From Ensifer adhaerens (GTDB taxonomy: Bacteria > Pseudomonadota > Alphaproteobacteria > Rhizobiales > Rhizobiaceae): 64,000 nucleotides of DNA. This document shows, piece by piece, positions 30,354 to 39,439 of the stretch. The DNA lies in the NCBI RefSeq assembly GCF_002007205.1, contig NZ_LAZS01000012.1:1054001-1118000 (forward strand), given 5' to 3'. The notes below the pieces were generated by a model, which was not told where the DNA came from, did no database searches, and saw only the letters and a list, made by a program, of their open reading frames with translations. Numbering within the stretch: position 1 is the stretch's first letter; every line of letters starts with the position of its first letter. The position numbers and the translations under genes are program-made.

Positions 30354-31811
30354 CTACCCTGCGAAAGGGTCGGAGACCCTGGGCCAGTAGGGTCGCGTCA
30401 GCTTGGTGAAGGGCAGCGCCTCGAAAGACGGCTGCAAGGCGCCAGGACCGCCCACATAGAGGATTTCACCCGCGATGGGTTCGAAGCCCGCGCGAAAGTG
30501 GTTGCTGGACTTCACCACGACAATCTTCTTCTGCGCCGGGTCCAGACCCAAGGCCGTCATGCATTCGGGATGGAAGGTCTGTGTGCGCACAGTGTTCAAC
30601 ACAATGTCGACGCTGCCCGCGCTCACCCAAACCGCGTCGCCGATGCCGAGCGGGGTCGGCCCGAAGCGTTGGGTGATGCCGGAGGCGATGCGCCTGATCG
30701 TTACGGTCAGGTCCACCGGGTCGCCCGAGGCCGGCCCGATCTTGCCGCCGATCCGCAACGGCAATGTGGCGCCCTCACCTGCCTCGCGGCACATGCGCAC
30801 GGCAATCGGGTCCCAGTAGAGGCAGGTCGCCACGTCTTCTATGCCGCGCTCGATGATCCGTCGCAGGATGAAGGTGGAATCGCCTGGTGCGCCGCCACCA
30901 GCATTGTCTGAGACGTCTGCCAGTACGATCGGACCGTTCGCCGCCGCCACGGCCCGGTCCAGGGCCGCGTCGATACTGAGATAGGTGCCGCGCATTTCCT
31001 CGCGCGCATCGAATATCTCACGGCCGAAAATCTCGGCCGTGCGAGCTGCCTTTTCCGCATCGTTGTCGGTCACCACGAGGATCTTGGCGCCGACGTCTTC
31101 GACGTCACCCCAGGGAAAGCCGTGCCCGAACGAGACCGAGAGGATGCCGTCTTGGCCCTCGGCCGCCTTCATCCGGTCGACGATGCCGCGCAACGGAGCG
31201 CGATGCGGGTGGAAGGTGCCGATCATGCGGCAATCATAAAGGCCCATCGTCGGCCGCACCTGGCCCGCAAGCGTACGTTCCATCAGCCGGAACAGTTGGC
31301 CGGCAACCTCCTCGATGTCGGTGTGCGGATACTCCTTGTAGGTGGCGATCATGGTCGCGTTCGCAAGCATGCGGTCGGTTATATGGCAATGCAGGTCGAG
31401 CTCGGCTGCAATCGGCACGTTTGGCCCGACCAGCGCTCGCACGCGCTTGAGCAGGTCCCCTTCGACATCGTCATAACCTTCCGCGACGCAGGCTCCATGC
31501 AGGGCAAGCATGACGGCATCGACCGGCATGGCGGCCTTCAGATCGCGAAGGATCGTGTCGCGGAAACCTTCATAGACCGCCCGTACGGTCCTGCCGCCGG
31601 GCTCGGCCACGGCGCAAAGGCTCTCCGCCACCACCCAGCCGCGCTCCTCGGCGGCGCTACGCCAGACGAACATCTGCGACGAACAGCAGTTGAGCGGTTT
31701 GCTCGTGCCGTCGCCATAGGCGATCAGATTTTCCTGGAAGGCCTCAATGCCGGTCTGCATCGGCGAAAAGGTGTTGGTTTCGGTGTCTAGTCCGGCGACG
31801 AACAGCTTCAT
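30354..31811 (-). CDS. M81-family metallopeptidase (MlrC-like)
   Basis: This 485-residue cytoplasmic protein belongs to the M81/MlrC family, named after the third enzyme of microcystin degradation, which cleaves linear peptides containing D-residues. Visible motifs are GLDTETNTFSP near the N-terminus, ALHGACVAEGYDDVEGD and ELDLHCHITDRM (probable metal ligands), ATYKEYPHTD, and VLADVSDNAGGGAPGDST in the C-domain. It is divergent from the D-aminopeptidase gene, sharing a 111-base promoter region. The D-peptide context agrees with an MlrC-type peptidase. Confidence 0.9.
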   Translation of the reverse strand: MKLFVAGLDTETNTFSPMQTGIEAFQENLIAYGDGTSKPLNCCSSQMFVWRSAAEERGWVVAESLCAVAEPGGRTVRAVYEGFRDTILRDLKAAMPVDAVMLALHGACVAEGYDDVEGDLLKRVRALVGPNVPIAAELDLHCHITDRMLANATMIATYKEYPHTDIEEVAGQLFRLMERTLAGQVRPTMGLYDCRMIGTFHPHRAPLRGIVDRMKAAEGQDGILSVSFGHGFPWGDVEDVGAKILVVTDNDAEKAARTAEIFGREIFDAREEMRGTYLSIDAALDRAVAAANGPIVLADVSDNAGGGAPGDSTFILRRIIERGIEDVATCLYWDPIAVRMCREAGEGATLPLRIGGKIGPASGDPVDLTVTIRRIASGITQRFGPTPLGIGDAVWVSAGSVDIVLNTVRTQTFHPECMTALGLDPAQKKIVVVKSSNHFRAGFEPIAGEILYVGGPGALQPSFEALPFTKLTRPYWPRVSDPFAG

Positions 31812-31829
31812 TTTGTTTCCCGCACAACA

Positions 31830-31844
31830 AGAAAGTTATTTTCT
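31830..31844. promoter_or_regulatory. Short dyad in the MlrC / D-aminopeptidase divergent promoter
   Basis: AGAAA and TTTCT are inverted around GTTAT in the AT-rich 111-base region between the divergent MlrC and M55 genes. It resembles the core of the perfect dyad at 30219-30238 (GGAAA..TTTCC). It may be a second site of the XRE/cupin regulator. It is short and could be coincidental. Confidence 0.35.
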
Positions 31845-31922
31845 AATCATAAAACTATGTTTATCGTCGGAAAGTCAAATGCATTATCCGCGCCAGGACG
31901 CGGCTGACGGGGGGAGGCAGGA

Positions 31923-32750
31923 ATGCGCCTGTATATATCTGCTGATATCGAGGGAATCGTCGGTGTGGTTAGCCGCGACCAGTTGATGCCGGAAGGGTTT
32001 GAATATGAGAATGCGCGACGCTGGATGACCGATACCGTGGTCAATGCCTGCGAGGCGGCCCATGAGGAAGGGGTGGAGGAGGTTATCCTCAGCGATTCCC
32101 ACGGAAATGGCGAAAGCATCCTGATCGACCGCCTGCCCGACTATGTGCAGATCGTCCGCAGCTGGCCCCGGCCCTTGATGATGATGCAGGGCGTCGAGCT
32201 CGGCTCGTTCGTCGGCGCCATGCTTTTAGGCTACCACGCCGGCGCAAGTCATATCGGAGGCGTGCTATCGCACACGATCGGCGGCACGGCGTTTGCCGAA
32301 GTCCGGATCAACGGCATCGTCATGCCGGAGGCCGGCATCAACGCCGCCATCGCCGGCCATTTTGATGTGCCGGTGCTGCTTGCTTCGGGCGACAACGTCG
32401 CATTGGAAGAAATAAGCCAGGTCATCGGCGGCGATATCGTTAAGGTGCCGGTCAAGCAGGTTTACAGCACCCAATCGGCGATCACGCTGACACCGGCCGT
32501 CGCCCATCGCCGCGTCCGTGAGGGTGTCAAGAAAGCCCTGTCGAGGGCGGGGTCGGCGAAACCGTTCAAACTGGACAATCCGGTCCTGGAAATCGTGTTC
32601 CGCAACCGCCTGCCGGCCGAGTATCTTTCCTATCTCAAGGGCATCGAACGCACCGATGGCTATACGATCCGCTACCGGGCCGACGACATGGTCGACGTCT
32701 CGCGTTTCATCGAGTTCGTCGTCGGTTACAACTCGCGCCTCACCTTCTGA
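31923..32750 (+). CDS. M55-family D-aminopeptidase
   Basis: This 275-residue enzyme belongs to peptidase family M55, whose type member, Bacillus subtilis DppA, is a D-aminopeptidase releasing D-alanine from D-Ala peptides. The metal ligands D8 and E10 (SADIEG) and H60 (SDSHGNG) fall at the same positions as in DppA, followed by H105 (LGYHAGA), the conserved His of LSHT (H117) and the Glu of MPEAGIN (E136). GGGGAGG lies upstream of the ATG. The DadA-like gene follows after 24 bases and is surely co-transcribed. This is one of the strongest indicators of D-peptide use in the island. Confidence 0.93.
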   Translation: MRLYISADIEGIVGVVSRDQLMPEGFEYENARRWMTDTVVNACEAAHEEGVEEVILSDSHGNGESILIDRLPDYVQIVRSWPRPLMMMQGVELGSFVGAMLLGYHAGASHIGGVLSHTIGGTAFAEVRINGIVMPEAGINAAIAGHFDVPVLLASGDNVALEEISQVIGGDIVKVPVKQVYSTQSAITLTPAVAHRRVREGVKKALSRAGSAKPFKLDNPVLEIVFRNRLPAEYLSYLKGIERTDGYTIRYRADDMVDVSRFIEFVVGYNSRLTF

Positions 32751-32774
32751 AGAAGCCTTCCGCGGAACTGCCCC

Positions 32775-34013
32775 ATGACCACCTCAATCGTCCTCGGCGC
32801 CGGCATGGTCGGCGTCTCAACCGCGCTCGCCCTGCAGGAAGCAGGCCACCAGGTTGTGCTCATCGATCGCAACGCGCCGGGGCGTGAAACCAGCTATGGC
32901 AATGCCGGCATCATCCAGACCGAGGCCGTCGAGCCCTATGCCTTTCCGCGTTCCATGCGCGAAATTGCTTCGGTTGCCCTGAGGCGGGGTAACGATGTCG
33001 ACTGGCGACTGCGCGACCTACCGCAGCTGGCAGGCCCCCTCTGGCGCTATTTTTCGCGATCGGCGCCCGCTCCTTACGCGGAAACCGTTGCCACCTACTC
33101 GCGGCTGGTTCTTCGCGCGAGCGTCGATCATGCCCGCTACATCAAACCGGCCGGCGCCGACGAGCTGATCGTGCGCCGCGGCTGGCGGGCGGTCTACCGC
33201 AGCGCTGCGAAATATGAAGCGGCGGCCATCAACGCGGAGCGGCTGAAAAACACATACGGCGTTCAATCGGAGGTGCTTGGCCCGAGCGAACTCACCGCGA
33301 GCGAACCCGCCTTGCGCCGGCGGCTGGCAGGGGCCGTGCATTGGATCTCGCCCTGGACTTGCCGTGATCCCGGCGAACTCGTCGCTCGCTACGCGGCGCT
33401 TTTCGCCGCGCGCGGGGGAGCACTGGCCCGCGGCGACGCAACGACGCTTGCGCAGGACGGCGCCGGATGGCGCGTGATATCCCAGGATGGCGCGGTGACC
33501 GCACAAAATGCCGTCGTCGCCCTGGGGCCTTGGTCTCCCATACTCCTCAAGCGGTTCGGCTATAACGTGCCGATGGTCTTCAAGCGCGGATATCACAGAC
33601 ATTTCGCAACTCATGACGGACCAAGCATTTCGATGCTGGATGTTGACAACTCCACCGTCATCTCGCCGATGAACGCGGGATGCAGGGTCCTGACCGGTGC
33701 ACATATGGCGCCGCCAGGCGCCCCGGTCGCCTCTCGGCAAATCCGTCGCGCGGTCGACGCAGCGTGCGAGCTTTTTGCGCTGAGCGCTCCACTCGAGGAA
33801 GTGCCATGGTCCGGCACGCGCCCTTGCATGCCGGACATGCTGCCCGTCGTCGGGCCAAGTCGGCAAAAGGGCCTATGGTTCCATTTCGGGCATGGACATC
33901 AGGGTTTTACATTGGGTCCGACAACGGCGCTTCTCCTGGCGGAACAAATCGCTGGGACATCCACCAATCCGCTTGCCCAGCCCCTGTTGCCTTCAGCGCG
34001 AAACTGGGCGTAA
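32775..34013 (+). CDS. DadA-like FAD-dependent D-amino-acid dehydrogenase
   Basis: This 412-residue FAD-dependent oxidoreductase is of the DAO/DadA type, which deaminates D-amino acids to 2-oxo acids. The dinucleotide-binding motif is at the N-terminus (VLGAGMVGVSTALAL) with the adenine-binding acidic residue in VLIDRN, then ETSYGNAGII, and near the C-terminus WSGTRPCMPDMLPVVG and GHGHQGFTLGPTT. It lies 24 bases after the D-aminopeptidase gene. The pair would convert imported D-peptides to free D-amino acids and then to oxo acids. Confidence 0.9.
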   Translation: MTTSIVLGAGMVGVSTALALQEAGHQVVLIDRNAPGRETSYGNAGIIQTEAVEPYAFPRSMREIASVALRRGNDVDWRLRDLPQLAGPLWRYFSRSAPAPYAETVATYSRLVLRASVDHARYIKPAGADELIVRRGWRAVYRSAAKYEAAAINAERLKNTYGVQSEVLGPSELTASEPALRRRLAGAVHWISPWTCRDPGELVARYAALFAARGGALARGDATTLAQDGAGWRVISQDGAVTAQNAVVALGPWSPILLKRFGYNVPMVFKRGYHRHFATHDGPSISMLDVDNSTVISPMNAGCRVLTGAHMAPPGAPVASRQIRRAVDAACELFALSAPLEEVPWSGTRPCMPDMLPVVGPSRQKGLWFHFGHGHQGFTLGPTTALLLAEQIAGTSTNPLAQPLLPSARNWA

Positions 34014-34159
34014 CCTGCGAAGGACGCACGCTCTGCGCATTCGTTGACAACACGGAAGATTGGCACCGGTGCAATGACGATCGGCAAGCAGGCCGGCGGC
34101 AGCACGAAGATCGGCGGCGTCCAACAAGCCACACGACCAAACTCCGGCCCGCCTTACGC

Positions 34160-34981
34160 TTAACCGGCCGCGGCAAGCTCCAGCGCCCGGCGATATGCGG
34201 CAGCGGCTGCCCCCTTCAGCAAAGCCGCCAGACCCGGCTCCGCCATGAGAACGTCAAGCGCTGCGGCAGTCGTGCCGTTCGGGCTGGTTACCTGCTGGCG
34301 CAGCTCCGTCGGAGAAAAGACGCTGACGCTGGCAAGAGTCGAGGCACCGTCGACCGTCTGCTTCGCCAACGCATGCGCAGTCTCGGCCGGCAGACCTACG
34401 GCGATACCTGCTTCGGTCAGGCATTCGATGAAATGGAAGAGGTAGGCCGGCCCCGACCCCGATATTGCGGTCGCGGCATCGATGAGCTTTTCTTCCGGCA
34501 GCCAATGGACGCTTCCGACAGCCGCCAGAAGATCGGTCACATAGGCCATCTGAACGTTGCCGGTGTGCGCGTTGGCAAAGGCGGCAATCACCCCCATGCC
34601 AATCGACGCCGGCATGTTGGGCATGGCGCGCACGATCGCCACTTCACCAAGCGTCGCCTCGAAGGTCGCGATCGGCACACCGGCGGCGATGCTGACGAAG
34701 GCGGCGGTTGCGCTAAACCGCCGGTATGCCGCAAGCATCGAGCCGATGACCTGCGGCTTGACTGCGATGATGACGGCGCGCGGCTGCAGCGTCCGCGGCA
34801 GGTCGGACGCATCCGCGTAGGCCTCCACGCCCGCTGCCGCTACGCGCCGGCGGAGGGCCTCCGCCGGCTCGACCACATGAATTCGGTCAGCGGCAATGCC
34901 GGACCGGGCCACCCAGCCTTCAAGCAGCGCGAAACCCATGTTGCCGCAACCAACCAGCACGATTTCGCCAGACTGACCCAT
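34160..34981 (-). CDS. Pyrroline-5-carboxylate reductase family protein (ProC-like)
   Basis: This 273-residue protein has the ProC fold: an NADP-binding N-domain (VLVGCGNMGFALLEGW), VKPQVIG, and the C-terminal dimer domain with ISGSGPAYLFHFIECLTEAG and SPNGTTAAALD. ProC reduces 1-pyrroline-5-carboxylate to proline. This is probably a paralogue, since it sits at the end of an acyl-CoA ligase and ABC-importer operon, and it may act on a related cyclic imine. The ATG at 34981 is chosen for the AAGGGA upstream. It is convergent with the DadA-like gene. Confidence 0.85.
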   Translation of the reverse strand: MGQSGEIVLVGCGNMGFALLEGWVARSGIAADRIHVVEPAEALRRRVAAAGVEAYADASDLPRTLQPRAVIIAVKPQVIGSMLAAYRRFSATAAFVSIAAGVPIATFEATLGEVAIVRAMPNMPASIGMGVIAAFANAHTGNVQMAYVTDLLAAVGSVHWLPEEKLIDAATAISGSGPAYLFHFIECLTEAGIAVGLPAETAHALAKQTVDGASTLASVSVFSPTELRQQVTSPNGTTAAALDVLMAEPGLAALLKGAAAAAYRRALELAAAG

Positions 34982-35031
34982 ATCGTCGTTTCCCTTCATG
35001 TGCGCCGCAGTCGGCCCAAAGCACCCAAGCC

Positions 35032-36564
35032 CTATTGCTGCGCCAGCCGGTCCCAGCAATCGTCGAGTGCGACAGGCAACCGATGCTTCATGATCCGTTG
35101 GCTCGGCGTGCGTTCGAACTCGTCGATGACGGCGATGTAGCGCGGGTTCTGGTAGGGCGCGAGCCGATGGGCGAGCCATCCTGACAGGTCGATCGGATCG
35201 ATTGCGCTGCCGGGCTTGGGCTTGACGAAAAGCTTGATGTCCTGCTCGCCGACATCGGCGGCAACACCGATCATTGCGCAATCCTCGACCGCCGGATAGG
35301 CGGCGGCGACGTGTTCCACCTCCCAGGCGGAAACATTTTCGCCCTTGCAGCGGACACTGTCGGTGAGCCGGCCGTGGAACCAGAGATTGCCGTCGGCATC
35401 GAACGAGCCGGTATCGCCGGTGTGCAGGGCGCCGCCCCGAAGGGCCTTTTCGGTCGCTTCGGGATTGCGCAGGTAGCCTTTGAACAGCGCGCCCTCCAGC
35501 GAAGTGCGCACGACGATCTCGCCCTTGCCGCCCGTCGGCACCGGCTCGCCCTTCTCATCCAGGATATCGACCGAGAACCACGGCATCGGCTGACCGACGG
35601 CACCGACGACACCGGTTGCGTTGCAGGTGGTGATGCTGGAGGCTTCGGTCATGCCGTAGCACTCGCGCATCTCGACACCGAAACGCTCCTTGAAGAGCGG
35701 CCACACCTCCTTCGGGCAGCCGCCGCCCCATGCGATCCGCACGGGATGCTCGCGATCACCTTTGCTTTCGGGCTGCTTCAGCAGGATCTGCAGGATGCCG
35801 CCGAGGTAGTGGATATGGGTGGCGCCATAGGTTCTCACCTGATCCCAGAAGCGGCTGGCGCTGAACCGATCCACCATGGCAAGTGACAGGTCCTCGATGA
35901 TCGGCAGAACGATCAACTGCGCGCCGCCGATATGATAGAGCGGCTCCCAGACAAAGAAGACGTCGCCCGGACCGGCTACCGAGAGCGTACGCACCGCTTC
36001 GCCGGCAAGCCGGATCATGCCGTGGGTCACCAGCACGCCCTTCGGCCGGCCGGTGGTGCCGGAGGTATACATGATCGCAAACAGATCATCGGCGACGGGC
36101 GGCGCCTCGTTGAAGGCCGCCCCTGAAGTCAGGATCGTTTCAAGCGATGCCGCGCCCGTCGCTTCCCCCGCGAGAATAATTCCGGTCTCAGGCAGAGCGG
36201 CACCGCTTTCGGCGATGGTTTCGGCAAGTTCGGCGTCACAGATGAAGACGCCCGGCTCGCAATGTTCCAGGATATAGCGCAGGCCCTCGCCGCGCAGCTG
36301 GGCGTTGACCGGAACCCAGACGACGCCGGCCCTGGCAAGGCCGAAGAGGACGGCAAGCGACAGGCGTGAGTTGCGCATCATCACCGCGGCGCGATCGCCA
36401 GGTTTCAGGCCACGCTGGCGAAGCTCGGCTGCAAGCGCTGCCGACATTGCATCAAGAGCGCCAAAGGTGATCGGCTCGCCGTTGAAGCGGGCGAAAACCT
36501 GTTCCGGTTTGCGGGCAGCCTTCATCATGAAGCTTCCGAGGAAGCCTTCGAGAGAAACAGTCAT
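35032..36564 (-). CDS. AMP-dependent acyl-CoA synthetase (CaiC-like)
   Basis: This 510-residue member of the ANL superfamily activates a carboxylic acid to its CoA thioester through an acyl-AMP. The P-loop-like A3 motif is IMYTSGTTGRPKGV, followed by WGGGCPKEV, ECYGMTEASS, LHTGDTGSFD and the C-terminal hinge GRLTDSVRCKGENVS; the catalytic lysine is in TPSQRIMKHRL. Overall it looks like crotonobetaine/carnitine-CoA ligases. It is in the operon with a polyamine-type importer and a crotonase, suggesting that an imported acid is CoA-activated and then hydrated or cleaved. Confidence 0.88.
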   Translation of the reverse strand: MTVSLEGFLGSFMMKAARKPEQVFARFNGEPITFGALDAMSAALAAELRQRGLKPGDRAAVMMRNSRLSLAVLFGLARAGVVWVPVNAQLRGEGLRYILEHCEPGVFICDAELAETIAESGAALPETGIILAGEATGAASLETILTSGAAFNEAPPVADDLFAIMYTSGTTGRPKGVLVTHGMIRLAGEAVRTLSVAGPGDVFFVWEPLYHIGGAQLIVLPIIEDLSLAMVDRFSASRFWDQVRTYGATHIHYLGGILQILLKQPESKGDREHPVRIAWGGGCPKEVWPLFKERFGVEMRECYGMTEASSITTCNATGVVGAVGQPMPWFSVDILDEKGEPVPTGGKGEIVVRTSLEGALFKGYLRNPEATEKALRGGALHTGDTGSFDADGNLWFHGRLTDSVRCKGENVSAWEVEHVAAAYPAVEDCAMIGVAADVGEQDIKLFVKPKPGSAIDPIDLSGWLAHRLAPYQNPRYIAVIDEFERTPSQRIMKHRLPVALDDCWDRLAQQ

Positions 36565-36585
36565 GGGGAGATCTCGGATGTGGGG

Positions 36586-38352
36586 TCAGGAGGAGCGGCG
36601 GAGTTTTTCCGCCGCCAGGAGAAGTGATGTCACAACGACGAAGACGACGACCGAAACTGCCGCGAGCGTCGGGTTCAGCTGAAGGATCATGTCGTCCCAC
36701 ATCTGTTTCGGCAGGGTTGTCTTGACGCCGCCGCTGACGAAGATTGCCACCGTCAGTTCGTCGAACGAGGTGATGAAGGCGAACAGGAACGCTGCCGTCA
36801 GGCCGCTCTTGATTTGCGGCACGGTGACGAAGCGCAAGGCTTGGACGCGGTTTGCCCCGAGCGTCGCGGCTGCCTGGTCGAGCCGCCAGTCATAGCTTTT
36901 CAGCACGGCGGCGATGGCGACGAAGGCAAAGGGCAATGCCAGTACCGTGTGGCCGATCACCAGGCCTATATCAGTCGCGACCAGGCCTATCTGGGCAAAG
37001 AGATAGAACAGGCCGACGGCAATCACGATGCGAGGCACGATCATCGGCGCCAGGAAAAAGGCGAAGATGATGCCGCGCCAGCGCGAGCGCGAACGGGCAA
37101 GCGCCAACGCCGCAAAACCGCCGATCACCGTTGCAACGATGGCTGTTGCGAAGGCGACGCCGAACGAGCGGACGGTGGCTGCCACCCAAAGATCGGAAGT
37201 GAAATACGTCCTGAACCATTCCGGGCCATAACCCGGTGGCGGGAATTCGAGGAACTGCGAACTGGTGAAAGCGATCGGCAGCACGACAAGCGTCGGCAGC
37301 ATCAGGAAGGCGAACATCAACAGGCTATAGATGCCGAGCATCCGGCTCGAAACCGCAGCCCCGAGCAGCCGATGGCTGCCATCCGCGACGGCGCTGCTGA
37401 TGCCTGCAAACCGATCGAGGATCGCCAGGCCGAGCGCACGCAATATGCCCTTGCGGCCGGTCTTGCTGTCAGAAGGTTCGCCAGACAGGCTCGAAAGGCC
37501 AAACACCCGATCGTAGAGCCCGCACGTGACCAGTGCTGCAGCCAGCATCATGGCAGCCAGTGCCCCGGCAAACGCCCAGTTGAGGATCTCCTGCACCTGC
37601 ACAATGATCAGCTGCGCCAGCATCGTCTGCTGACGGCCGCCGAGCAGCGCCGGGACAATGAAGAAGCCAAGCGAGGAGATAAACGTCAGCAGGCCAGCAG
37701 CTGCAGCGCCAGGCAGCGAAAGTGGGAAATAGATGAGCCAGAACCCCATAGCGGGCGCCGCACCCAACGTCCCCGATGCCTGCGTCAATCGACGGTCGAC
37801 GCCGGTCATCACGGGCAGCATGGTCAGAACCGCAAGCGGAACCATGGCATGAACCATACCGATCATCACGCCGAACTCGTTGTGCAGCAGTTCGAGCGGT
37901 TGGCTGAGGAGACCGGTTCCAAGTCCGATCTGGTTGATGATCCCGGTGCGTCCGAGCACGATCACCCAGGCAAAGCTCTTGACGAGATAACTCGTCCAAA
38001 ACGGAACCATGACGAGCAGTATCATCGTTCCGCGCGTCCGGTCCGGCAGCCGCGACAGCCAATAGGCCAGGGGATATCCGAATAGCAGCGAGAGAAGCGT
38101 CGTGAGGCCGGCGATGCGGAAGGTGATCAGCAGCACCCGAAAATAGACGTCGGTCTCGAAGATCCGCGCATAGTGGCCTGCGGTCAACGCGCCGGTGTCG
38201 GCATCTTCGACGCTCAAACCCATCAGCCTTGCGACCGGAACGAGGAAGAAGATCAAAAGAAACGCGATCCCCGGTGCGGCAAGCCAGAGCGGTCCAAAGC
38301 GGAAACGGCTGGCGCGCGCAGCGCCTGTTGTAGAAACGGTGGTCGCGGTCAT
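36586..38352 (-). CDS. Fused PotB-PotC-type ABC permease
   Basis: This 588-residue protein contains two complete permease halves of the spermidine/putrescine type. The first half (~residues 20-290) includes PFWTSYLVKSFAWVIVLGRTG and the loop LTQASGTLGAAPAMGFWLIYFPLSLPG (positions ~188-214). The second half (~330-580) includes LARSRSRWRG, PMIVPRIVIAVG and LDQAAATLGANRVQALRFVTVP. Most polyamine importers encode PotB and PotC separately, so this is a fusion. About twelve transmembrane helices are predicted. It overlaps the ATPase gene by four bases, confirming the operon. Confidence 0.9.
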   Translation of the reverse strand: MTATTVSTTGAARASRFRFGPLWLAAPGIAFLLIFFLVPVARLMGLSVEDADTGALTAGHYARIFETDVYFRVLLITFRIAGLTTLLSLLFGYPLAYWLSRLPDRTRGTMILLVMVPFWTSYLVKSFAWVIVLGRTGIINQIGLGTGLLSQPLELLHNEFGVMIGMVHAMVPLAVLTMLPVMTGVDRRLTQASGTLGAAPAMGFWLIYFPLSLPGAAAAGLLTFISSLGFFIVPALLGGRQQTMLAQLIIVQVQEILNWAFAGALAAMMLAAALVTCGLYDRVFGLSSLSGEPSDSKTGRKGILRALGLAILDRFAGISSAVADGSHRLLGAAVSSRMLGIYSLLMFAFLMLPTLVVLPIAFTSSQFLEFPPPGYGPEWFRTYFTSDLWVAATVRSFGVAFATAIVATVIGGFAALALARSRSRWRGIIFAFFLAPMIVPRIVIAVGLFYLFAQIGLVATDIGLVIGHTVLALPFAFVAIAAVLKSYDWRLDQAAATLGANRVQALRFVTVPQIKSGLTAAFLFAFITSFDELTVAIFVSGGVKTTLPKQMWDDMILQLNPTLAAVSVVVFVVVTSLLLAAEKLRRSS

Positions 38353-39428
38353 GGCATCACCAGAACGGCGGATTCCGGCGCCCAGCTCAGCGTGATGTTT
38401 TCGCCGAGACTCGGCAATGGCTTGCCGGGAAGGACACGAACTGTCACGAACTGCTCCGCCGCGATATCAACGAGCAGTCGGGTTTCTGAACCGGCATAGA
38501 CCAATTCGACCACCCGACCTCTGATCTCGTTCGCCCCGCTCGATCCGAGTTCGAGATGCTCGGGACGGACCACGAGCGCCATCTCGGCATTATTCGAGAG
38601 GCCCGCGCCATCGATCCGGAAGCGGCCGCTTGCCGTGGCCAGATGGGCGGCACCACCCGATCCGAGTTCGACGCGGCCGCGGAAAATGTTGGAGATGCCG
38701 ATGAAATCGGCGGCAAAGGCGGTTCGCGGCCGGGCGTAGATTTCCTGCGGCGGACCGATCTGCTCGACCATCGCGTGGTTCATCAGGCAGATGCGGTCGG
38801 AAAGCGCCAGCGCCTCCTCCTGGTCGTGGGTGACATAGATGATCGTTGCGCCCGTCTGCCGGTGCAGCTGCTTGATTTCAAACTGCATATGCTCGCGCAA
38901 CTTCTTGTCGAGTGCCCCGAGTGGCTCGTCCATCAGGATGATCGACGGCTGGTAGACGAAGCAGCGCGCAAGCGCGACGCGCTGCTGCTGGCCGCCCGAG
39001 AGTTCGCGCGGGAACCGCCCGGCCAGATGGCCGAGCTGAACCATATCCAGGGCTCCTTTGACCTGACGGTCGATCTCGGCCGAGGTCTTGCCGCGCATTT
39101 TCAGGGGAAAGCCGATGTTTTCGGCGACTGTCAGATGGGGAAACAATGCGTAGTGCTGGAAGACCAGGCCGATGTCGCGCTTGTGCACCGGGGTGTTCGT
39201 CTCGTCGCCGCCGTCGATGAACAGACGACCCTCCGTCGGCGTGACCAACCCGCTGATCATCTGCAGCAGGGTGGTCTTGCCTGAGCCCGAAGGCCCGAGA
39301 AGCGTCAGGAACTCGCCGGTCTTGACCGCGACATGGGTTGGCTTGAGAGCGATGGCGGCGCCGTAGCTCTTTGCCAATCCATCGACAAGGAGTTTTGGGC
39401 GAGTGGCTTGTTCGGGCTTCGCGAGCAT
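38349..39428 (-). CDS. ABC transporter ATP-binding protein (PotA type)
   Basis: This 359-residue ATPase of the polyamine/iron/sulphate class shows Walker A GPSGSGKT, Q-loop VFQHYALFPHLT, signature LSGGQQQRVALARC, Walker B IILMDEPLGALD and H-loop VTHDQEEALALSD, followed by a TOBE regulatory domain at about 280-359. The ATG at 39428 gives MLAKPEQATRPKL, and the frame upstream is not conserved. It lies between the binding protein and the fused permease. Confidence 0.92.
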   Translation of the reverse strand: MLAKPEQATRPKLLVDGLAKSYGAAIALKPTHVAVKTGEFLTLLGPSGSGKTTLLQMISGLVTPTEGRLFIDGGDETNTPVHKRDIGLVFQHYALFPHLTVAENIGFPLKMRGKTSAEIDRQVKGALDMVQLGHLAGRFPRELSGGQQQRVALARCFVYQPSIILMDEPLGALDKKLREHMQFEIKQLHRQTGATIIYVTHDQEEALALSDRICLMNHAMVEQIGPPQEIYARPRTAFAADFIGISNIFRGRVELGSGGAAHLATASGRFRIDGAGLSNNAEMALVVRPEHLELGSSGANEIRGRVVELVYAGSETRLLVDIAAEQFVTVRVLPGKPLPSLGENITLSWAPESAVLVMP

Positions 39429-39439
39429 CGGTTTTCCCC

